This document shows, piece by piece, positions 23,661 to 32,185 of a DNA stretch of 64,000 nt. The stretch covers positions 1 to 64,000 of the forward strand of contig CAXBCH010000003.1 in assembly GCA_963974125.1 (NCBI GenBank). Reading direction: 5' to 3'. A program made the translations under genes and the position numbers. Origin of the DNA: Haliea sp963974125. Its GTDB lineage: Bacteria > Pseudomonadota > Gammaproteobacteria > Pseudomonadales > Halieaceae. Positions within the stretch are counted from its first letter, which is position 1. Each line of letters begins with the position of its first letter. A model generated the notes under the pieces. It saw only the letters and a list, made by a program, of their open reading frames with translations, ran no database searches and was not told the origin of the DNA.

Positions 23661-25216
23661 CAATCCGCCCTGAAGTCGGTGTTGATACCGTCGGTGGCAA
23701 AGGTCATGGGCAGGGAGATCCAGTGTTCGCCGCCGGGGTTGTCGGCCCCGTGCAGGGCGATACCGAGGGTCAGCTCGCGTCCAGGCGCGAATGACAGGCC
23801 GCCGGGCATGGGCTTCAGGGGGCGGCGCAAGGTGACCTGCCAGCGCCCGTCCCGGAATTGCGCACTGCTCTTGACCAGGCTGTCCCGGTGCCAGTCGATA
23901 CCCGCCAGCAGAGCGCCGCTCTCTACCGCAACCGGGTCCTGCAGCTTGACGCGCCAGAGCTCCGCGAAATTCCCGGCCTCCCGCAGCGCGGCCAGTTCGG
24001 CCTCGTCCCGGACCACGGGCGGGCGCCCGATCTGGCGCTCCTGCAGCCGCGAAGCCAGCAGGTACTTGTCCAGTTGCTGGCCCCGGTCCCGGGTCATTCC
24101 AGGCATGTCACTGTGGCAGGCTGCGAAGCAGCCGGCCCGGGTCAGTTCGTCGTTGCCCTGGTCACCCCACATCAGGGCCAGGTCCTGCTCCGCGGCAGTG
24201 CCACTCCAGTCGATGTTTACCACCAGATCGCTGGCATCCGTGCCGAACCTGACGTTGATATCGCGGGTCGCGGGCGTGAATTCGCCGTCGGCAAGCGCTG
24301 CGCCCATGGCGGGCTCGTCGCCCCGGTGGCACTGCTGACAGCTGCTGCCCTGGCGCAGGGGCTGGGAGCCCGGGTGCTCACTCAGCAGCCACTCACTGTC
24401 TGACTGACCGGGGTAGAACAGGGTGACCCTGCGGCTGCTGCTGGCTTCGGTAATCAACGGCGCCACGCCTGCCGCGGCAACATGGGCGATGCCGACATGG
24501 CAGCCGAGGCAGGTCTTGTCGGTCTGTGCCATGACCTTGTGGTAGCTTTTGGCCTTGTCCGACACGGCGGGGTCAGTTGCCATGGTGACCAGGTTGTGAC
24601 AGCTGGCACAGCCCTCGGAACGGTTGTCCAGCATGACCCCGTGTGGACTCTTGCTGTCGTGGGGGCTGTGGCAACTGCTGCAGGCAGGATTGAAGTGGAC
24701 CTTCTCGCTGAGGCCGTGGATGCCGGACCGTTGCTCTTTGTGACACAGGGTGCAGACTTCCGCTTGCCCCGGTGGTTTCAGCACGGTGTCACGGACGGTG
24801 TGAATGTCGTGGCAGGTGACGCAGGCCAGATCCTGCTGCTGGTGATGGGAGCCCTCCCAGTGGCGGGCGCTATCGTCGCCATGGCAGGCCAGGCACTGCC
24901 CATCCTGCGCGGCGGCGGACGTGGTCCAGCGTGGACCAAAGCTGACCCCGGGCGCCACCTGGGTGGGCGCGCGACTGTGGGCGGCGCTGGGGCCATGGCA
25001 TTCTTCACAGCCGCGCTCTGCCATCGGTGTGCCGGCCCGGTCGCTGTCACCATGCACACCCTGCAGCAGGGGGTGGACCGGCGAGCTGTCGCCGAAGTCG
25101 TGGCAGCCGATGCAGGATTCGGGGCTCTTTTCAGCGTAACCTGGCTCGGCGACCGCCGCATTCAGGGTGGCCAGGGCACCGAACATCAGAGTGAGGAGCA
25201 GAAGTCGGGCAGGCAT
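23660..25216 (-). CDS. Mosaic multiheme cytochrome: MtrA-like + NapC-like module + C-terminal EB_dh-type heme domain
   Basis: A 518-residue secreted protein; the ATG at 25216 has an AGGAGGA site nine bases upstream and a signal peptide ending near AAVAEP. Hemes 1-6 (Cys35 to His183) parallel the MtrA-like neighbour. Hemes 7-8 (CASCH 203-207 and KTCLGCHVGIAH near 236) match the last two hemes of the NapC-like neighbour, including the intervening YHxxM. A ninth CXXCH is at 293-297. The C-terminal part (about 310-518) looks like the DMSO-reductase/ethylbenzene-dehydrogenase-type heme-binding domain and contains CFAACH (363-368), a possible CX3CH heme site. It probably relays electrons between the NapC-like quinol dehydrogenase and the MtrA-like wire, or to a side acceptor. 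The role is inferred. Confidence 0.85.
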   Translation of the reverse strand: MPARLLLLTLMFGALATLNAAVAEPGYAEKSPESCIGCHDFGDSSPVHPLLQGVHGDSDRAGTPMAERGCEECHGPSAAHSRAPTQVAPGVSFGPRWTTSAAAQDGQCLACHGDDSARHWEGSHHQQQDLACVTCHDIHTVRDTVLKPPGQAEVCTLCHKEQRSGIHGLSEKVHFNPACSSCHSPHDSKSPHGVMLDNRSEGCASCHNLVTMATDPAVSDKAKSYHKVMAQTDKTCLGCHVGIAHVAAAGVAPLITEASSSRRVTLFYPGQSDSEWLLSEHPGSQPLRQGSSCQQCHRGDEPAMGAALADGEFTPATRDINVRFGTDASDLVVNIDWSGTAAEQDLALMWGDQGNDELTRAGCFAACHSDMPGMTRDRGQQLDKYLLASRLQERQIGRPPVVRDEAELAALREAGNFAELWRVKLQDPVAVESGALLAGIDWHRDSLVKSSAQFRDGRWQVTLRRPLKPMPGGLSFAPGRELTLGIALHGADNPGGEHWISLPMTFATDGINTDFRAD

Positions 25217-25242
25217 GGGGTGATGTCCTCCTGAAACGGCGT

Positions 25243-25833
25243 TCATTCGCGGTCCGCCAGTGGCTGCCCGGAGTTGTCGGGGTGGGCGATGCCAGCGTGG
25301 CAGTCGATACAGGTCTTGCCGTTGCTGGCCATGGCCTGGTGGTATTCCTGTGCCTTGGCCGACTGCAGTTCCAGTTGCATCCGCTCCACCACGTGGCAGT
25401 TGCGGCATTCCTGGGAGTCGTTGGCGCGCAGGCGGGCGATTTCCCGCGCTTTCATTGCCGGGGCGTGGGCGGCGTATTTCTCCGGGGTGTCAATCAGGCC
25501 CATCAGGCTCCACCACACCTCGCGTGAAGCTTCGATCTTGCGCGCGACCTTGGGGATGAATTCCTTGGGTTGATGGCAGTCCGCGCAGGTTGCGTGGATG
25601 CCGGCGGCATTGTTGTAATGGCTGGTCTTTTGCAGTTGCGGCCAGGGATTGTCGCGCATCTCGTGGCAGCTCAGACAGAACTCCTCGGTGCTGGTGGCCT
25701 CCATGCCGAAGTCCAGCGCGGCCCACCCGGTCAGGCCAATCGCCATGCCGCCAACCAGCAGTGTCAATACCGAGTAGCGGGCCGAGGGCCGGCGCAAAGC
25801 CTGCCACCAGCGTTTCCAGCGTCCTGTTGCCAT
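25243..25833 (-). CDS. NapC/NirT-family tetraheme cytochrome (CymA-like quinol dehydrogenase)
   Basis: Inner-membrane quinol oxidase passing electrons to periplasmic cytochromes. The 196-residue protein has a basic N-terminus, one membrane anchor (about residues 20-42) and four CXXCH motifs: CLSCH at 53, CADCH at 83, CRNCH at 143, CIDCH at 175. The conserved GMEATSTEEFC and TSHYNNAAGIHATC segments are typical of NapC/CymA. It is the first gene of the operon, 26 bp before the mosaic cytochrome gene, so quinol oxidation is the likely electron entry point. A near-consensus FNR-like site lies about 75 bp upstream. Confidence 0.94.
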   Translation of the reverse strand: MATGRWKRWWQALRRPSARYSVLTLLVGGMAIGLTGWAALDFGMEATSTEEFCLSCHEMRDNPWPQLQKTSHYNNAAGIHATCADCHQPKEFIPKVARKIEASREVWWSLMGLIDTPEKYAAHAPAMKAREIARLRANDSQECRNCHVVERMQLELQSAKAQEYHQAMASNGKTCIDCHAGIAHPDNSGQPLADRE

Positions 25834-26145
25834 ACCTGTCCCTGTTATCTTTTATAACACCCTCCGCTTAACTTAGTACAGCGGTGTCAGGCTAGCAAGG
25901 GTTACGCTTGTGCGAGATCAACTGAATACACAATTTATTCTCCTGCCTTGCTGCTCCAGGCGCCCTGGAGAGGGCCTCCCGGATCGATCCCATCGGTCTC
26001 CGGGTAGTCGCCGCCGACATTGCTGTTGCCAGCTGGCGCGGGATTTTTTCCGGGATGTCACGCTTGCAACCGGTGCCGGGACTCTGCATCTTGTGCCTCT
26101 GCAGCTGACTATCGGGTCACTGCGGATAATCGTGGAGAATCAGGA
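25834..26145. other. 312-bp divergent intergenic region
   Basis: Separates the multiheme operon (leftward) from the pectinacetylesterase-like gene (rightward) and must hold both promoters. Apart from the FNR/CRP-like motif at 25908-25921 and an AT-rich stretch around 25850-25875 on the operon side (TTATAAAAG on the minus strand), I see no gene or repeat. Confidence 0.5.
25908..25921. promoter_or_regulatory. Possible FNR/ANR-type site upstream of the multiheme operon
   Basis: TTGTG-CGAG-ATCAA matches the FNR consensus TTGAT-N4-ATCAA at 8 of 10 defined positions. It is centred about 81 bp upstream of the NapC-like start, a reasonable place for an activator. Oxygen-responsive control would fit an anaerobic or microaerobic respiratory operon. 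A CRP-type reading (TGTG half) is also possible. Confidence 0.35.
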
Positions 26146-27318
26146 ATGACAAAATTGCGGATCCAGGATCCCCCGGCGCCTGGGCGCCCGGGCCGACGAC
26201 CTCTGGTGTTGGCATTGGGGGTACTGCTGCCCCTGCTTGGGGCCTGCTCTGACAGCAGTGACCGCCCGTTGCTGACCGCGCCCCCACCGCCACCGGAAGA
26301 GGTAGAGCCGGAGGCAGTCCCCTTCCAGGAACTGCTGGACCAGGGCATTGCGCGCTATCTGGGACAGTACACGCCAATGCTCTCAGAGCAGGACGGCGAG
26401 GTGGTCAATCACACCTTCGGCGCTGGCGACGGCCCCCTGTGCCTGACCGGTGGCGAGTACACCATGGCAACGCGCGATACCGGCTCCGAAGACCTGGTGA
26501 TCTTCCTCCAGGGCGGCGGTGCCTGCTGGTCGGACCTGTGCCTTGCCACCGAGGAGGCGGCGCCTGGTATTCCCCCCCTGGGTGTTCTTGACCCGGCCCG
26601 TGTCGACAACCCGCTGGCCGGCATGAGCATGGCATACCTGCCCTACTGTGACGGCTCGCTGCATGCAGGGGACCAGGACGTGGACACCGATGATGATGGT
26701 GAGGCGGACCGCTTCCATCGCGGCCTGCACAACCTTTCCGCCTCTCTGGATGTGGCCGTGAACACCTTTCCCTCACCCCGGCGCATTGTGCTGACCGGCG
26801 TCAGTGCCGGTGCCTTTGGTAGCACCTATGCGTTGCCGTTGGTACGCCAGCTCTACCCCGGTGTCCCCATCGATCTGATCAACGACTCCGGGATCGGCCT
26901 CGGCCGTATTGATGAGCCGGAATTCATCACCCGGCTGCTGACCGAATGGAATGCCACGGCCTTCTTCCCGGAAAGCTGTGATACCTGCATCGGTGACGAT
27001 GGCCATACCACCGACTACCACAAGTACCAGCTTGAGGAAGACGGCAACCTGCGCCTGGGGATGATGAGCTACACCCGCGACAACGTGATTGCCGTTACCT
27101 TTGTGCAGGTGGGCGGCGAGGCTTTTGAGGCGGCGCTGATCCCGGAGCTGGATGACCTGGAGGCGTCCTATCCCGAGCGGTTCAGGAGTTTTGTCGCCGA
27201 CGGCGTCGACCACACATTCCTTATCGGCGACCTGCAGCAGACTGCCGGTGGCGTGACCGTGTCGGACTGGGTGAGTTCAATGCTGGCGGGAGAGGGTTGG
27301 GAGACCACACGGGACTGA
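26146..27318 (+). CDS. Pectinacetylesterase/Notum-family lipoprotein
   Basis: Serine carboxylesterase-fold protein, probably removing acetyl or acyl groups from a polysaccharide or glycolipid. The ATG at 26146 follows GGAGAATCAGGA. The 390-residue protein begins with a lipoprotein signal (PLLGAC) and a Pro/Glu-rich linker, then the family motif FLQGGGACWSDLCLA and the nucleophile GVSAGAFGSTYALP. A His in DGVDHTF near the C-terminus and an Asp in between would complete the triad. The substrate is unknown. It is divergent from the multiheme operon and convergent with the Ig-like lipoprotein. Confidence 0.85.
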   Translation: MTKLRIQDPPAPGRPGRRPLVLALGVLLPLLGACSDSSDRPLLTAPPPPPEEVEPEAVPFQELLDQGIARYLGQYTPMLSEQDGEVVNHTFGAGDGPLCLTGGEYTMATRDTGSEDLVIFLQGGGACWSDLCLATEEAAPGIPPLGVLDPARVDNPLAGMSMAYLPYCDGSLHAGDQDVDTDDDGEADRFHRGLHNLSASLDVAVNTFPSPRRIVLTGVSAGAFGSTYALPLVRQLYPGVPIDLINDSGIGLGRIDEPEFITRLLTEWNATAFFPESCDTCIGDDGHTTDYHKYQLEEDGNLRLGMMSYTRDNVIAVTFVQVGGEAFEAALIPELDDLEASYPERFRSFVADGVDHTFLIGDLQQTAGGVTVSDWVSSMLAGEGWETTRD

Positions 27319-27325
27319 AGGGAAG

Positions 27326-27356
27326 CGGCAGGGGTCAACACGGTGGCCCCCTGCCG
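27326..27356. terminator. GC-rich stem-loop between convergent genes
   Basis: CGGCAGGGG (27326-27334) pairs exactly with CCCCTGCCG (27348-27356) around a 13-base loop. It lies between the stops of two convergent genes. No T-run follows on either strand, so termination activity is only suggested by position. Confidence 0.4.
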
Positions 27357-27374
27357 GCGAAGCGTCGGCTGCAC

Positions 27375-29681
27375 TCAGGGGGCTTCACACTCCGGGGGGC
27401 GCGGTGAGAAATCACACGGGTCCGGGGGCGGAGAAGAGCTGCAGGCAAAGGTCCGGGTGAATGACCCGGAATCGCCTGCGGGGTTGAGGGTAATATTGAC
27501 GCTGCCGTCACCACCGTCGCCGCCTGTCCGCAGCGCGAATCCGAAGGCGCCTGGCGCGGCGCTGACCGGGACGGTAATCGACGTTGCGCTCTCGATCGTG
27601 CACTCGCCGCTGGCACTCACTTCAATCTCCGAGCCCGCCGGCGGCTTGTTGTTGAATATGTCGGAGACGTAGACGGTGAATTCATCCGCCTCACTGGCTC
27701 TGGTGGCAATACCGCGGGTGCGGTTGTTCACGAGGATCATCTCCCACGCTGGATCGGCGGAGAGAATCAGCACGGTCTGGTCGCGGACGTTGACCAGTTC
27801 GCGGCTGCACCAGACACCGTCGCCCTCCCGGGGGCACAGCAGGCCGTTGTAGACGGCGGGCCCTTCATTGGTGAAGGGATTGGTAGCGTTGAAGTTGAAA
27901 CGGCCGTCACTGTTGAAGTCGACGAACGTCTCCTCGAAGCCGGAGATGCAGGCCAGGCTGTCGGGGTCATCGTCGCAATCCATCACCGGGTTGAAGCGAC
28001 CGTCTTCATTGTGGTCGATGAACGCCTCGCTGAGATTCACAAACAGGTCCTGCTCCTCCTCGTCCATGATGCCGTTGCCATTGCGGTCGATAAAGGACTC
28101 TTCCCCCACCGCATAGACCAGGACCGTGGAACGACCACCGCGCACCGGACCAAGATCATCGGGGCAGGGGAAACCGCCGTTTCTGCCGTTCGGTCTGCCG
28201 TTGTGGCTGGGGCAGGCGCCATAGGATTCCGGGTCGTCAATTCTGACAATACGGTCCCCGGCCTCGAAGCTCGGGGTTCTGGGTTGACCGCTGGTCCAGA
28301 GTACACTGCAGGAACCGGATTGCGGAGTACCGGTCAGGCGCTGGCCATTGGCGATGCCGGTGGCACAGGACGGATCAATCGTGCCGTATTCAGTGGTAAA
28401 GGTGGCTGCGGTGCCGTCCGGCACGGGATTGTTGAACTTGTCAGCCATTCTGACCGTCAGGGTTCGCTCGATACCGTCGACGGTGAAGCCCTGCTCGACA
28501 ACGAAACCGCCTTCGACCGACAGACTGATGGAGTTCTGGTCGGGCAAGCCGGTGCTGACGACCAGTACGTCGGATACTGTCGACAGGGTTCGTCCGTCGA
28601 CAACAATGCTGGCGATGACGCGAACCGGCGTCGGGATGTTGCCGGAGAATACGGTAACGCTGACCTCCCCGTCTGCATTGCTGACGCCGGAAGACGGCGA
28701 CAACTGCAGCCCCCCTGTTTCCGTGGTGAGGGCAAAATTGACCCGCACCCCGCCCAGCGGGTTGTTGTTGCTGTCGATGACCTGGAACACCACGGTAGAT
28801 GATTCCTGGCGACCGGGACCACCGCCGGTTCCCTTGAGGACGATGGTATCGGGTGTGGCGCTGACGAAGCCGAGGCTGCGCGCCGCGGGCTCGGCAATGC
28901 TGACCACGCCAATGGCCTGACCGGAACCACCTTCAAGGCTGGCAGTCAGGCTGTCATCGCCGCTGCAGCCCACGGCAGTGTAGGTGACGTTGATCTGGCC
29001 GGTGGTGGTCGTGATGGGGCTGGGTGGATCCAGCGTGGCCTTGTCGGTGACCAGGCACTCGCTGCTGATGCGGATGCTCTCCTCCGAGTCCACGCGCAGG
29101 CCGTCTTCGTCGACGATCGCGATCAACAGTTGCGCGGATCCATTCGCAACCAGCTCCGATGACGGCTCAATGCCTATCTCTCCCGGGAAGAAGGCGCCGT
29201 CTTGGAAGTAGCCCAGACGCAGTGCGGCAGGTGCCACCTGGAAGTTGATCGTCGCCGAGACGGTACCTGCGGGTGCGTCCGCAGTCACGGTGACGGTGCC
29301 GGCACCCAGCGTGCCATCTGCGTTCAGTTGCAGGGTGGCGACGCCGTCGCCATCGGTCAGCGCAGTGCCGTTGTCCGGCACAAAGACGCCGAGGGTGGTG
29401 GATGCGGTTACCACGGCGTCCGCGATCGGCGTGCCGCTGGCACGGGTCCGGTTGACCTTCACCTGCAGGGTGGCGGGGGTGGTCGAGGTCACGGTGCTGG
29501 TAGCGTTGCCGTTCGCGTCCAGCAGCGCCAGCGAGAGGAACCAGGTGACATCATCGGGGCCGGGGTCCGGCAGGAAGCCCCCACCGCCGCCGCCACCCCC
29601 GCCACCGCAGGCAAACAGGGCCAGTGACAGGGCGATCGCGACTGCGAATCGGCTGGTTAGAGTGGCAAACCGAGTAATCAT
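27375..29681 (-). CDS. Large lipoprotein with bacterial Ig-like domains and EF-hand-like loops
   Basis: Function unknown; probably surface-attached. The ATG at 29681 has an AAGGGGAA site. The 768-residue protein starts with a signal and lipobox (ALFAC) followed by a run of ten glycines. Several invasin-type Ig-like (Big_1-like) domains follow, with repeated patterns such as GTPIADAVVTASTTLGVF, TDGDGVATLQL and NADGEVSVTVFSG. Around residues 500-600 there are Asp-rich calcium-type loops: DRNGNGIMDEEE, DHNEDGRFN, DFNSDGRFN. The C-terminus is Cys/Pro-rich. No catalytic motif is visible. An adhesion or matrix role is the family-based guess. Confidence 0.8.
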   Translation of the reverse strand: MITRFATLTSRFAVAIALSLALFACGGGGGGGGGGFLPDPGPDDVTWFLSLALLDANGNATSTVTSTTPATLQVKVNRTRASGTPIADAVVTASTTLGVFVPDNGTALTDGDGVATLQLNADGTLGAGTVTVTADAPAGTVSATINFQVAPAALRLGYFQDGAFFPGEIGIEPSSELVANGSAQLLIAIVDEDGLRVDSEESIRISSECLVTDKATLDPPSPITTTTGQINVTYTAVGCSGDDSLTASLEGGSGQAIGVVSIAEPAARSLGFVSATPDTIVLKGTGGGPGRQESSTVVFQVIDSNNNPLGGVRVNFALTTETGGLQLSPSSGVSNADGEVSVTVFSGNIPTPVRVIASIVVDGRTLSTVSDVLVVSTGLPDQNSISLSVEGGFVVEQGFTVDGIERTLTVRMADKFNNPVPDGTAATFTTEYGTIDPSCATGIANGQRLTGTPQSGSCSVLWTSGQPRTPSFEAGDRIVRIDDPESYGACPSHNGRPNGRNGGFPCPDDLGPVRGGRSTVLVYAVGEESFIDRNGNGIMDEEEQDLFVNLSEAFIDHNEDGRFNPVMDCDDDPDSLACISGFEETFVDFNSDGRFNFNATNPFTNEGPAVYNGLLCPREGDGVWCSRELVNVRDQTVLILSADPAWEMILVNNRTRGIATRASEADEFTVYVSDIFNNKPPAGSEIEVSASGECTIESATSITVPVSAAPGAFGFALRTGGDGGDGSVNITLNPAGDSGSFTRTFACSSSPPPDPCDFSPRPPECEAP

Positions 29682-29969
29682 TGTCTTCCCCTTGTGCCCG
29701 CTATTGTGGAGAACGTCTTATTCTGCGACCGGACCCATTCCCGGCAGGCGCTACCTGAACAGATCAATCCGCCCACAGGTTAGCACGGTTATAAAAGCAA
29801 AACTGTATAAATAACATGATGATAGACACTTTTTGTGATTTTCTGCACAAACAATGGAGCGTTCTGTCCCCGACCGTCGCCGCGGTCTCTGCTCATCGCG
29901 CCCCAATATTCCAAGAGCGGCTCGCTTTGGCAAGCACTTTCCCGGAGAAAAAGCCGGAAACCACTGGCT

Positions 29970-31199
29970 TCAGAGCCAGCCGGCCACGCCCAGCAGCTTG
30001 ACCGCACCGAGGCCGACGGCTACGGCCACCACAATGGCACCGAGCATGTTGGCGCCGATACCGTTGGTGTGCTGCCCCAGCAGCTTGCGGCTGTTCATCA
30101 CCAGCAGCAGGAATACGGCGACCACAGGCAGCAGCAGGCCGTTGGCCATCTGCGCAAACAGGATCGCGGTCAGCGGCCTGGTGCCCAGGGCGGCGAACAG
30201 CGTGCCGGTAAGGAGGACCGTCACCCAGACCAGGCGGAAGCCGGGCGCTGACAGGCTGTTGCGCCAGCCAAGGGCGCCGCAGACCGCGTAGGCGGCCGCC
30301 AGTGGTGCCGTAATCGCACTGGTGAAGCCACCCGCAAACAGGCCGGCGGCGAAGACGTAGCCGGCCGCGGGGCCGAGCAGGGGTTCCAGCTGCCGGGCCA
30401 GGGAGCCACCCTCGAACGCCAGCCCGGTACTGAAGAACGCCGCCGCCGCGGTGCTCATGATGGCGAGGGTGATCAGGCCGCCGAGACCTATGGAGAGCCC
30501 GCTGTCCAGCCGCGATTCGCGTATGGCCTGATCGACCGGTACCTCGGCCGACCATTTTTCCCGCACCGCATTGGCGTGCAGGAACAGGTTGTAGGGCACG
30601 ACGGTGGTACCTACCAGGGCGATCACCACCATGACTGAACCCTCGGGCAGGGTGGGTCGCAGCAGGCCGAGCAGCACATCTTTCGCGGCCGGGGCCACCA
30701 GCGCTGCGGTCAGCAGGAAGACGATGCTCATGGTGACAACCAGCAGGATCAGTGTGCCCTCCAGCAGCCGGTAGCGGCCGCTGGCGAGCAGCAGGGCGGC
30801 ACTTGCGCCGATGACGATGGCCCAGACCCCGTCCCCGGGATTGAACAGGTTGTTGAGGGCCAGGGCCGCCCCCGCAATATTGCCGGCCTCATAGGCCGCG
30901 TTGCCAAAGCCCACCGCAGCCACGATCAGCAACACCGCCACTTTGCCGAACAGGGGGCTGCGAAAGTGGGCGCGCATGGCTTCTGCCAGGCCCTCGCGGG
31001 TAACCAGACCGAGCCGGGCACTCATTTCCTGCAGCACCAGAGTTGCCGCGACGGAGAACAGCAGGGCCCACAACAGGGCGAAGCCGAAATGGGCGCCGGC
31101 ACTGCTGGCGGTGGTGATGGTGCCCGGTCCGATGAAGGCCGCGGTCACCAGCAGGCCCGGACCAAAACGGGAGCGACGCGGGGAGCGGGCGTTGTTCAT
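29970..31199 (-). CDS. Nramp-family divalent metal transporter-like protein, atypical metal site
   Basis: Inner-membrane transporter of 409 residues with about 11 hydrophobic segments in the LeuT-like Nramp order. Recognisable parts are PGLLVTAAFIGPGTITTAS in TM1 and GTTVVPYNLFLHANAVREKW in TM6. In Mn/Fe-transporting Nramps the TM1 motif is DPGN and TM6 has MPH; here they read GPGT and VPYN, so the metal-coordinating Asp, Asn and Met are all replaced. This suggests a different substrate, as in divergent Nramp relatives. The ATG at 31199 has a weak ribosome site, and longer starts overlap the divergent glycosyltransferase promoter region. Confidence 0.85.
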   Translation of the reverse strand: MNNARSPRRSRFGPGLLVTAAFIGPGTITTASSAGAHFGFALLWALLFSVAATLVLQEMSARLGLVTREGLAEAMRAHFRSPLFGKVAVLLIVAAVGFGNAAYEAGNIAGAALALNNLFNPGDGVWAIVIGASAALLLASGRYRLLEGTLILLVVTMSIVFLLTAALVAPAAKDVLLGLLRPTLPEGSVMVVIALVGTTVVPYNLFLHANAVREKWSAEVPVDQAIRESRLDSGLSIGLGGLITLAIMSTAAAAFFSTGLAFEGGSLARQLEPLLGPAAGYVFAAGLFAGGFTSAITAPLAAAYAVCGALGWRNSLSAPGFRLVWVTVLLTGTLFAALGTRPLTAILFAQMANGLLLPVVAVFLLLVMNSRKLLGQHTNGIGANMLGAIVVAVAVGLGAVKLLGVAGWL

Positions 31200-31287
31200 G
31201 GTTTGGATGCCATCGCTGGGGGTGAGCAGCGATAGTAGCAGCCCAAAGCTAGGTTGTGACCCGTGGCTGCTGCTACCATGCCGGCCA

Positions 31288-32139
31288 ATGACCTCGCCGC
31301 CCGCCCAGTTGCCCCACCTGTGTGTCTCTGTAGTCCTGTACCACAGCGAGCTGGTGCGCCTGGATGAAACCCTGGACACCCTGGTTGGGGCGGTGCAGGC
31401 AGCCCGCCGTTCAGGGCTGCTGGGTGCGGTGACCCTGGCAGTGGTCGACAACTCTGTCTGCGGCGATTACCACGGGTCCCTGCAACAGCACCTTGAGCGC
31501 CAGCCCTGGATTGAGGCCGGCATAAATTGTGATCTGCTGGAGATGCCGGTCAACGCCGGTTACGGTGCGGGTCACAATGAAGCGTTCAGGCGCCATGCGG
31601 CCGACCTGCACCTGGTCCTCAACCCAGACGTGGCCATGGCGGCAGATGTGCTGCAACAGGGCCTCGAGTACCTGCGCGACCACCCGCAGGTGGTCCTGGT
31701 GTGCCCGCGGGGGGAGGCTGGCGATGGCAGCCCGGCCTACCTCAGCAAGCGGCTGCCGACAGTGCTTGTGCTGGTCCTGCGGGCCTTTGCCCCTGCCTCG
31801 CTGCAGCGGCTGTTTGCCGACCGTCTGGCGAGCTATGAAATGCACGACCTCCACGCTGCCTGCGTGCCCGCGGCAGTGCCCCTGGCCAGCGGCTGCTTCA
31901 TGCTGGTTCGCGGTACCGCGCTGCGGGCGGCAGGTGGCTTCGACGAGCGCTACTTTCTCTACTTCGAGGATTTCGACCTGTCCCTGCGACTGGCGGCGCA
32001 GGGCGCGGTCGAGTACCTTCCGGGGATGCGGGTCCGCCACTACGGGGGTGGCAGCGCGGCCAAGGGCTGGCGCCATCGCTGGTGGTTCCTGCGCTCCGGG
32101 GTGCGGTTCTTCAGCGACCATGGCTGGCGCTGGTTCTAG
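31288..32139 (+). CDS. Family-2 glycosyltransferase (rhamnosyltransferase-like)
   Basis: Cytoplasmic GT-A-fold enzyme adding a sugar to a lipopolysaccharide or exopolysaccharide. The 283-residue protein begins LCVSVVLYHSELVRLDETL and has a nucleotide-binding/metal region at DLHLVLNPDVAM (in place of DxD). The acceptor-site block ASGCFMLVRGTALRAAGGFD then YFLYFEDFDLSLRLAAQG is typical of rhamnosyl/fucosyl-type GT2 proteins. The start at 31288 is chosen by homology-like N-terminus, although the ribosome site is poor. It stands alone between the Nramp-like gene (divergent) and the HolD/RimI block, not in an obvious polysaccharide cluster. Confidence 0.85.
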   Translation: MTSPPAQLPHLCVSVVLYHSELVRLDETLDTLVGAVQAARRSGLLGAVTLAVVDNSVCGDYHGSLQQHLERQPWIEAGINCDLLEMPVNAGYGAGHNEAFRRHAADLHLVLNPDVAMAADVLQQGLEYLRDHPQVVLVCPRGEAGDGSPAYLSKRLPTVLVLVLRAFAPASLQRLFADRLASYEMHDLHAACVPAAVPLASGCFMLVRGTALRAAGGFDERYFLYFEDFDLSLRLAAQGAVEYLPGMRVRHYGGGSAAKGWRHRWWFLRSGVRFFSDHGWRWF

Positions 32140-32185
32140 TGCCTCGGCAGAAAGCTGGTAGACTTGGCCCTGTCCCGAATTTGGA

